Assembly: GCA_002344055.1 (NCBI GenBank)
Contig: DDTH01000018.1
Location: 62,219-126,218, forward strand
DNA length: 64,000 bases
Direction: 5' to 3'
DNA from: Sphingomonadales bacterium UBA2369
Lineage (GTDB): Bacteria; Pseudomonadota; Alphaproteobacteria; Sphingomonadales; Sphingomonadaceae
Shown here: positions 58,367 to 64,000 of the stretch, piece by piece
How the letters are laid out: each line of letters starts with the position of its first letter
Numbering within the stretch: position 1 is the stretch's first letter
The notes under the pieces: generated by a model
What the model was told of the DNA's origin: nothing
Database searches by the model: none
What the model saw: the letters and a program-made list of their open reading frames with translations, nothing else
Program-made: the position numbers and the translations under genes

Positions 58367-59709
58367 CGCATCAGCACCAGTTCTTCCGACATGGTCGGGT
58401 GCAGCGCGATCGTCTCGTCGAACTGCGCCTTGGTGAGGCCGGCCTTCACCGCGATCGCGGCGGCCTGCAGGATTTCCGGCGCGTCAGGGCCGATCATGTG
58501 CAGGCCGACGACACGGTCCGTGGTGCCATCGACCACCATCTTGTAGAGCGAGCGTTCGTTGCGGCCCGCGAGCACATTCTTCATCGGGCGGAAATCCGAC
58601 GTGTAGGTCTTGACCTGGCCGAGCGTGTTGCGCGCCTCGCTTTCGGTCAGACCGACACCAGCGATCGGGGGGTGGCTGAACACGGCGGCGGGGATGTTCG
58701 TATAATCCACACGCGTCGGCTTGTTGCCGAAGACGGTGTCGGCAAAGGCATGGCCTTCGCGGATCGCGACCGGGGTGAGCTGGACGCGATCGGTGACGTC
58801 GCCGATCGCATAGATGCTGGGGACGCTGGTCTGATTGTCCTCGTCGACCAGGATCGCTCCGTTCTGGCCGAGCTCGACCCCCACCTCCTTCAGGCCCAGG
58901 CCGACGCTGTTCGGCGTGCGGCCGACGGCCCAGAGCAGGAGATCGGTCTCGACCGGCTCCTGACCTTCGAAATGAAGGAGCAGGCTGCCGTCGTCGCGTT
59001 TCTCGACCGACTGAAACTGGTGGTTGAAGAGGAAGCGCAGGCCCTTTGTCAGGCCGATCTGCAGCAGACGGTCGCGGATCTGCTCGTCATAGCCGCGCAG
59101 GATCACGTCGCCGCGATTGACGAGCGTCACGTTGCAGCTGAATTCGTGGAAGATGCCGGCAAATTCGTTGGCGATATAGCCGCCGCCCGCGATCACGACG
59201 CGCTTCGGCATCTGCTCGAGATGGAAGACCTCATTGGAGGTGATGCCATGTTCGGCGCCGGGAATGTCCGGCACGAACGGCCAGGCGCCGGTGGCGATCA
59301 GGATAGTGCCCGCCTTGAGCTTCGTGCCGTCGGCAAGGGTGACTTCGTTGGGGCCGGAGACAGTGGCGCGCTGGTCGTAGAGCTCGACCTTGTTGTTCTC
59401 CAGGATGGTGCCGTAAATGCCTTCGAGCCGGTCGACCTCGGCCAGGACGTTGTCGCGCAGGACCGGCCAGTCGAAATCGCAGGCCGGGACGTTCCAGCCG
59501 AAGCGGCGGGCGTCCTGCAGATCCTCCGCGAAATGGGCGCCGTAGACGAGCAGTTTCTTCGGGACGCAGCCGCGGATCACGCAGGTGCCGCCGACCCGAT
59601 ATTCCTCCGCCACCGCGACGCGCGCGCCATGGCTGGCGGCGATCCGCGAGGCGCGCACGCCGCCCGAGCCGCCGCCGATGACGAAGAGGTCGTAATCGTA
59701 GGCGGTCAT
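58363..59709 (-). CDS. gor: Glutathione-disulfide reductase
   Basis: A 448-residue FAD/NAD(P)H disulfide oxidoreductase. Redox-active cysteines are C43 and C48 in GGTCVIRGCVPKKLLVYG, the NADPH-binding region is VVIAGGGYIANEFAGIFHEF, and the C-terminal active-site segment reads ALHPTMSEELVLMR, typical of glutathione reductase. It keeps the cellular thiol pool reduced. The ATG at 59709 overlaps the pgi stop in ATGA, and the stop interlocks with the S41 gene in CTAG. The longer frame upstream runs through pgi and is not used. Confidence 0.95.
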   Translation of the reverse strand: MTAYDYDLFVIGGGSGGVRASRIAASHGARVAVAEEYRVGGTCVIRGCVPKKLLVYGAHFAEDLQDARRFGWNVPACDFDWPVLRDNVLAEVDRLEGIYGTILENNKVELYDQRATVSGPNEVTLADGTKLKAGTILIATGAWPFVPDIPGAEHGITSNEVFHLEQMPKRVVIAGGGYIANEFAGIFHEFSCNVTLVNRGDVILRGYDEQIRDRLLQIGLTKGLRFLFNHQFQSVEKRDDGSLLLHFEGQEPVETDLLLWAVGRTPNSVGLGLKEVGVELGQNGAILVDEDNQTSVPSIYAIGDVTDRVQLTPVAIREGHAFADTVFGNKPTRVDYTNIPAAVFSHPPIAGVGLTESEARNTLGQVKTYTSDFRPMKNVLAGRNERSLYKMVVDGTTDRVVGLHMIGPDAPEILQAAAIAVKAGLTKAQFDETIALHPTMSEELVLMR

Positions 59710-61220
59710 TCGATCATTCCTTCGGGCAGGGGAAAGGCGCGTTCGAGCAATGCGCGGGTGGAGGGGTCGAAGCTTTCGGGCTCGGCCTCGTCGATCGCCT
59801 TGGCCATTTCCTTGCCGAGTTCGACACCAAACTGGTCGAACGGATTGATGCCGAGCAGGACGGCATTGGCGAAGGTGCGGTGCTCGTAGAAGGCGAGCAA
59901 AGCGCCGAGGGTGCGCGGATCGAGGCGGTCGAGCAGGATCGTGCTGGACGGGCGGTCGCCAGGATAGCAGCGGTGCGGATCGTCGGATGAGCGGCCGGCC
60001 ATGAGGGCCGCGCCCTGCGCGAAGCAATTGCCGAGCAACTGGTCGTGATGATCAGGGGCGAGAGTGTGGCCCGGCTCGATGCAGGCAAGGAATTCGGCCG
60101 GGACGAGGTGGCTGCCCTGGTGGAGCAATTGGAACACCGCATGCTGGGCGTCGGTGCCGACTCCGCCCCAGGTGATGGCCGCGGTGGCGCGGCCGGCGGG
60201 GGAGCCGTCGAGGCGGACGGACTTGCCGTTCGATTCCATTTCGAGCTGCTGCAGATAGGAGGGGAGCAGACGGAGACGCTCGTCATAGGCGAACACGGCG
60301 CGGGTCTCGGCCCCGGCGATGTTGGCGTAGTAGCGATCGACGAAAGCGGCGAGGACGGGAGCGTTCTCCGCGATGGGCGCGCGGCGGAAATGGCGGTCCA
60401 TCGCCGCTGCACCCTCCAGCATTTCCTCGAACGCCGCCCAGCCCAGAGCGAGCGCTGCGGGAAAGCCGATCGACGACCAGAGCGAATAGCGGCCGCCCAC
60501 CGTTTCCGAGAATGGCAGGATGCGGGTTTCGTCGACGCCGAATTCCAGCGCGCGGTCGGGGCTGGCGGTGAGTGCGATCACCTTGCCATAGGGATCGCCC
60601 ACGCCATTTTCCTGCATCCATTGCAGGGCCGAGGCGGCGTTGAGCATCGTCTCGCTGGTGGTGAAGGTCTTGGAGGCGATGATCAAGAGCGTCGCGTCGG
60701 GATCGAAGCCCTTCACCGCCTGACTGAGCGCGGCGCCATCGACGTTGGAGACGATGGCGGTGTCGTAACGGCCGGCGTCGCGGCCCAAAGCGTCGATGAG
60801 CAATTCCGGGCCGAGCGCCGAGCCGCCAATGCCGACATGGAGGATGTGGCGGACCGGACCGAAGGCCTCCGCTTCGATGACGTCGATCAGGGTGCGGGTG
60901 CGGGCGTGAAACTGGCGGGCCTGTTCGACACTGCCGGCCGCCCCTTCCCCACGTTCGGCCGTATGTTCGGCGGCGCGGCCTTCGGTGGGATTGGCGAGGC
61001 CGCCGGTGAAGAGCGTCTCGCGCGCGCCCGCCAGGTCCTGCGCCTCGGCGAGCACGGCGAAAGCATCGAGATGCGCCGCCGACAGGTGCGTCTTCGAAAA
61101 ATCGAAATGCAGGCCGCAGGCGTCGAGCGTCAGGTGATCGAGCCGGTCGGGCTCTGTTTCGAACAAACTTGCGATCGGCGAACGGCCCAGCCGCTCGACC
61201 GCCGCCCAGGCGTCGCTCAT
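59706..61220 (-). CDS. pgi: Glucose-6-phosphate isomerase
   Basis: A 504-residue isomerase interconverting glucose 6-phosphate and fructose 6-phosphate. Signature segments: HVGIGGSALGPELLIDALGR near residue 127, VGGRYSLWSSIGFPAALALG, the glutamate of MESNGKSVRLDG and ITWGGVGTDAQHAVFQLLHQ, GTHLVPAEFLA-like (here GSHLVPAEFLACIEP). It pairs by position with gor, which needs NADPH from the glucose-6-phosphate branch. The length is a little shorter than the 550-residue E. coli enzyme. Confidence 0.95.
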   Translation of the reverse strand: MSDAWAAVERLGRSPIASLFETEPDRLDHLTLDACGLHFDFSKTHLSAAHLDAFAVLAEAQDLAGARETLFTGGLANPTEGRAAEHTAERGEGAAGSVEQARQFHARTRTLIDVIEAEAFGPVRHILHVGIGGSALGPELLIDALGRDAGRYDTAIVSNVDGAALSQAVKGFDPDATLLIIASKTFTTSETMLNAASALQWMQENGVGDPYGKVIALTASPDRALEFGVDETRILPFSETVGGRYSLWSSIGFPAALALGWAAFEEMLEGAAAMDRHFRRAPIAENAPVLAAFVDRYYANIAGAETRAVFAYDERLRLLPSYLQQLEMESNGKSVRLDGSPAGRATAAITWGGVGTDAQHAVFQLLHQGSHLVPAEFLACIEPGHTLAPDHHDQLLGNCFAQGAALMAGRSSDDPHRCYPGDRPSSTILLDRLDPRTLGALLAFYEHRTFANAVLLGINPFDQFGVELGKEMAKAIDEAEPESFDPSTRALLERAFPLPEGMIE

Positions 61221-61303
61221 TCCATCCGCTCCCGAGTGTGCGGCCGCCTCCTTATCCGGAGCGGTGCGGAATGCCTATCCTGCGCGGAGCCGGCCAGTGA
61301 CAA

Positions 61304-61813
61304 TCAATAATCGTCGTCCTCGTTGAGGTTTTCCTTGCCCCGGATGAGCTGCGGCGTCCCTCCGCGGCTGCTGCAGACGCGGGCGCGGTAAGCGCAGGTC
61401 TCGCCGGCGTTGAGCTGCGCCTGGCATTGTGAAAGCGCGATCCGGTCGGCATCAGCGCCGACCGGTTCCATCGCCCAGCCCCAGGCATAATCTGCGCCGT
61501 CATTGCTGACCTGATAAGTGCCGCAGCCGCGGCCGCTATATTCCAGCACGAGGGTGCAATCATCGCCGCCGGAGGCCCGGCAGGACGCCATTGCCCGGCG
61601 CGCGGCCTCGGCACGGGAGCTCGCATTGGAGCCGGTGCCGGAACGGAACGGCTGTCCGCTGGAATAGCTCGCGGCGATCGCGGCATAGGTCTCGCCGCGG
61701 CTTTGCAACGCGGCGGCGTCGGTCGAGGCCGCATTGCCGGAGGCCGGCAAGGCGACCCATGTCGCGCCCAGGCCCAGCGCGGAGGCCGCCGTGAACACAA
61801 AGAAAGTACGCAC
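61304..61813 (-). CDS. DUF4189-domain secreted protein
   Basis: A 169-residue protein with a signal peptide (MRTFFVFTAASALGLGATWV) and a DUF4189-type core: TYAAIAASYSSGQPFRSGTG, SRAEAARRAMASCRASGGDD and AWGWAMEPVGADADRIALSQ, with cysteines in CRASGGDDC, RGCGTY and TCAYRARVC. Two such halves give a pattern of stress/secretion-linked repeats in this family. The C-terminus is acidic (ENLNEDDDY). The function is unknown. Confidence 0.86.
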   Translation of the reverse strand: MRTFFVFTAASALGLGATWVALPASGNAASTDAAALQSRGETYAAIAASYSSGQPFRSGTGSNASSRAEAARRAMASCRASGGDDCTLVLEYSGRGCGTYQVSNDGADYAWGWAMEPVGADADRIALSQCQAQLNAGETCAYRARVCSSRGGTPQLIRGKENLNEDDDY

Positions 61814-61932
61814 CGAATCTCCCTCCCCGAAGAAATCGTGAGCTTACGAACCAGCATTTTTGTGACCGGACGGCAAGCCGCTTCGCGGTGTGCCAGCTTG
61901 ACCGCACACCCCCGTCAAGCGAAGGGACAGCC

Positions 61933-62889
61933 ATGAATTCCGAGAATGACAAGCCGGAGGGCCTCCCCGCCCCGGCCGAGACGCCCGCAGCCGACGGCAG
62001 TGCGGCGGCACCGCCGCCGGAGAAAAAGAAGGAAAGCTGGTGGAGCTTCCTGCGCTTCCTGGCGATCCTGTTCGTCGCGACCTTGGTGCTGCGCAGCTGC
62101 ATCGTCGCGCCGTTCAGCATCCCGTCCGCGTCGATGATGCCGAACCTGCTGGTGGGCGACTATCTGTTCGTATCGAAATGGCCGTACGGCTATTCGCAAT
62201 ATTCCTATCCGTTCGGCATTATCCGCTATGAAGGCCGGGTGATGGGATCGCTGCCAGAGCGTGGCGACATTGCGGTGTTCCGTTATCCGGGCCCGCGCGA
62301 AGACGATTATGTGAAACGCGTCATCGGCCTGCCCGGCGACAAGATCCAGGTCATCGGCGGGCGGCTGATCCTGAACGACCAGGAAGTGCCGCGCGAACGG
62401 CTGGAGGATTTCATCCTGCCGATCACCGCCAACATGATCCGTCCGAATACGGGCGGCTTCCCGTGCGGCGGCCAGAAGCTCGAGGAAACCGGCCCGGACG
62501 GGCAGCGGCAATGCCGCTACGACCGCTATCGCGAAACGCTGCCGGGCGGGCGCTCCTACGAAGTGCTCGACCATGTCGAGGCCACGCCGGAGCGCTGCGC
62601 CCTGCGCGCCGGGACCGACCCCTGCGCGGCGGACAATTTCGGGCCGGTGATGGTGCCCGAGGGACATGTCTTCATGATGGGCGACAATCGGGACGACAGT
62701 CTGGACAGCCGGTTTCCGGTCAGCCCGAACCCGAACATTCCGGGCGGCGTCGGCATGGTGCCCATCGACAATCTGCAGGGGCGCGCGCTGATCAGCTTCT
62801 TCTCCACGGACGGTTCGGCCGAATGGCTGCTGCCCTGGACCTGGTTCACGGCGGCGCGCTGGAGCCGGTTCGGGATCACCTATCCGTGA
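61933..62889 (+). CDS. lepB: Signal peptidase I
   Basis: A 318-residue membrane peptidase that removes signal peptides from exported proteins. A Glu/Pro/Ala-rich cytoplasmic N-terminus precedes one membrane helix (FLRFLAILFVATLVLRSCIV). The catalytic serine is S67 in IPSASMMPNLLVGDYLFVS, the lysine is K128 in EDDYVKRVIGLPGDK, and GDNRDDSLDSR closes the active site. An insertion of about 45 residues with cysteines (FPCGGQKLEETG, RCALRAGTDPCAAD) enlarges the periplasmic domain. Overlap with rnc is GTGA. Confidence 0.95.
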   Translation: MNSENDKPEGLPAPAETPAADGSAAAPPPEKKKESWWSFLRFLAILFVATLVLRSCIVAPFSIPSASMMPNLLVGDYLFVSKWPYGYSQYSYPFGIIRYEGRVMGSLPERGDIAVFRYPGPREDDYVKRVIGLPGDKIQVIGGRLILNDQEVPRERLEDFILPITANMIRPNTGGFPCGGQKLEETGPDGQRQCRYDRYRETLPGGRSYEVLDHVEATPERCALRAGTDPCAADNFGPVMVPEGHVFMMGDNRDDSLDSRFPVSPNPNIPGGVGMVPIDNLQGRALISFFSTDGSAEWLLPWTWFTAARWSRFGITYP

Positions 62890-63548
62890 GTTCGCTCGCG
62901 GCGTGGGTCGAACAGATCAGCGGACACCGGCCGCGCGACCTGGGCCTGTTCGAACGGGCGCTGACCCATCCGAGCCGAGGCGGCCCGGACTATCAACGGC
63001 TGGAATTCCTGGGCGACCGCGTGCTCGGGCTGGCCGTGGCGGACTGGCTGATCGCGACGTTTCCGGAGGAGCCGGAGGGGCAGCTTTCGACCCGTCTGCA
63101 TGCCCTGGTGTCGGGCGCGATCTGCGCGGACGTGGCGCGCGGTTTCGACGTGCAGGCGCAGGTGCGGCTGGGGCAGCAGGCGCAGAATGACGGAGCCTTC
63201 GCCAGCGACAATGTGCTGGGCGACGTCATGGAGGCGATCATCGGCGCGCTCTATCTGGACACGGATTATCCGACCGCCGCCGCGTTCGTGCGCCGCGCGT
63301 GGGGCGACCGGGTGGCCAGCGTGTCTCGCCCGCCCAAGCATCCGAAAGCGGCGCTGCAGGAATGGGCCGCGGCCAACAACCGCAAGCCGCCGGTTTACGA
63401 AGTGGTCGAACGCAGCGGGCCGGAACATGCGCCAAGATTCGTGATCCGGGTGTCTATCCGCGGGCTTGGCGAGGCCGAGGCCAACGGCACGAACAAACAG
63501 GAAGCGGAACGCGAGGCGGCACGGAATTTGTTGGAGAAACTGACGTGA
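62886..63548 (+). CDS. rnc: Ribonuclease III
   Basis: A 220-residue double-stranded RNA endonuclease for rRNA and mRNA processing. The catalytic motif RLEFLGDRVLGLAVADWL and the second metal site DVMEAIIGALYLDTD are present, and the C-terminal dsRNA-binding domain starts PKAALQEWAAANNRKPPVY and ends EAEREAARNLLEKLT. The start is GTG overlapping the lepB stop. It precedes era in the usual lepB-rnc-era order. Confidence 0.96.
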   Translation: MSSLAAWVEQISGHRPRDLGLFERALTHPSRGGPDYQRLEFLGDRVLGLAVADWLIATFPEEPEGQLSTRLHALVSGAICADVARGFDVQAQVRLGQQAQNDGAFASDNVLGDVMEAIIGALYLDTDYPTAAAFVRRAWGDRVASVSRPPKHPKAALQEWAAANNRKPPVYEVVERSGPEHAPRFVIRVSIRGLGEAEANGTNKQEAEREAARNLLEKLT

Positions 63549-64000
63549 CGCAGCATGCAGGCCTGGTCGCCGTTGTCGGCGCGCCCAATGCGGGCAAGTC
63601 GACGCTCGTCAACGCGCTGGTGGGGCAGAAGGTCGCGATCGTTACGCCCAAGGCGCAGACGACGCGAGCGCGGCTGATGGGGATCGCAATCCAGGAGGAA
63701 ACGCAGATCCTTTTGGTCGATACCCCCGGGCTGTTCGAGCCGAAAAGGCGGCTGGACCGGGCGATGGTCGCGGCGGTCTGGGAAGGCGCGCAGGATGCGG
63801 ATCTGATCGCGCTCGTGGTCGATGCGGAGCGCGGGCTGAACCGCAATGTCGCGGAGATTGCCGACAAGCTGCGCGACCGCAGCGAGGGCAAATTGCTCGT
63901 GCTGAACAAGGTCGATGTCGCGAAGAAGAATGAGCTGCTCACGCTCGCCGCGCAGCTGAACGAGCGGGTGGAATTCGCCGATACGTTCATGGTCTCGGCC
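63545..64000 (+). CDS. era: GTPase Era, N-terminal fragment
   Basis: The first 152 codons are present; the gene runs off the right edge. The start GTG overlaps the rnc stop (GTGA). GTP-binding motifs are visible: P-loop VVGAPNAGKSTLVNALVG, switch DTPGLFEPKRRLDRAM and VLNKVDVAKKNE. Era assists 16S rRNA maturation and 30S assembly. The C-terminal KH domain lies beyond the window. Confidence 0.95.
   Translation, partial: MTQHAGLVAVVGAPNAGKSTLVNALVGQKVAIVTPKAQTTRARLMGIAIQEETQILLVDTPGLFEPKRRLDRAMVAAVWEGAQDADLIALVVDAERGLNRNVAEIADKLRDRSEGKLLVLNKVDVAKKNELLTLAAQLNERVEFADTFMVSA

Noticed and set aside
59710..60027. Extended N-terminus for gor
   Set aside because: It runs through pgi in another frame; the TAYDYDLFVIGGGSGG start at 59709 is the normal one.
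1..64000. CRISPR array or prophage
   Set aside because: No regular spacer-repeat pattern, integrase, portal or tail genes are visible; repeats are limited to those listed.

Overview
The window is ordinary chromosome from a high-GC alphaproteobacterium, most likely of the order Sphingomonadales. This rests on recognisable gene sets (popZ beside valS and tolC, korAB 2-oxoacid oxidoreductase, a split gcvPA/gcvPB glycine dehydrogenase, astAB with an M20 hydrolase, TerC, a fused MFS/spermidine synthase, Flp pilins) and on a palindromic repeat inside valS of a kind I associate with sphingomonads. I see no phage, integrase, transposase, plasmid functions or CRISPR array. Nearly all sequence is coding and no gene-free stretch exceeds about 300 bases. 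The species cannot be fixed from the sequence alone.

Layout. 1-4.1 kb (minus): glycine cleavage operon gcvT-gcvH-methyltransferase-gcvPA-gcvPB behind a tandem glycine riboswitch. 4.2-8.7 kb: a small membrane protein, a secreted beta-propeller-like protein, an acyl-CoA dehydrogenase with its MerR regulator and operator, and a lipoprotein. 8.7-15.8 kb: purF, an SDR, photolyase, a GxxExxY gene with terminal inverted repeats, and korA/korB separated by a 25-codon membrane microprotein gene. 15.9-21.5 kb (plus): esterase, rppH, a lipoprotein, then M20 hydrolase-astA-astB for arginine succinylation. 21.5-26.2 kb: secreted metacaspase, MATE exporter, a proline-rich membrane protein, tRNA-Arg, a lipoprotein. 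26.2-38.1 kb (minus): pcm, tolC, popZ, S9 peptidase, valS, hemB, spermidine synthase-like, GNAT and a gamma-carbonic anhydrase interrupted by an amber codon. 38.2-42.8 kb: methyltransferase, mutT, two Flp pilins, a cytochrome c'/cytochrome b pair, TerC with a small upstream gene. 43.0-53.7 kb: aromatic aminotransferase, SleB hydrolase, acs, a GYF_2 membrane protein, glk, 2OG oxygenase, 3-hydroxyacyl-CoA dehydrogenase-like SDR, FAD oxidoreductase. 53.9-64 kb: small secreted or unknown proteins, an Lrp regulator divergent from an S41 peptidase, gor-pgi, a DUF4189 protein and lepB-rnc-era (era cut by the window end).

The genes are tightly packed. Many same-strand neighbours overlap in ATGA/GTGA/TTGA stop-start junctions, which suggests translational coupling. 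Five convergent pairs interlock their stop codons in CTAG or CTAA. The most interesting points are the korA-microprotein-korB arrangement, the coupled methyltransferase inside the gcv operon, the GxxExxY unit with 25-bp inverted repeats, the palindromic repeat translated inside valS, the metacaspase with a canonical EF-hand loop, and the in-frame amber codon in the gamma-carbonic anhydrase gene. All functional calls come from reading motifs; no database search was run.
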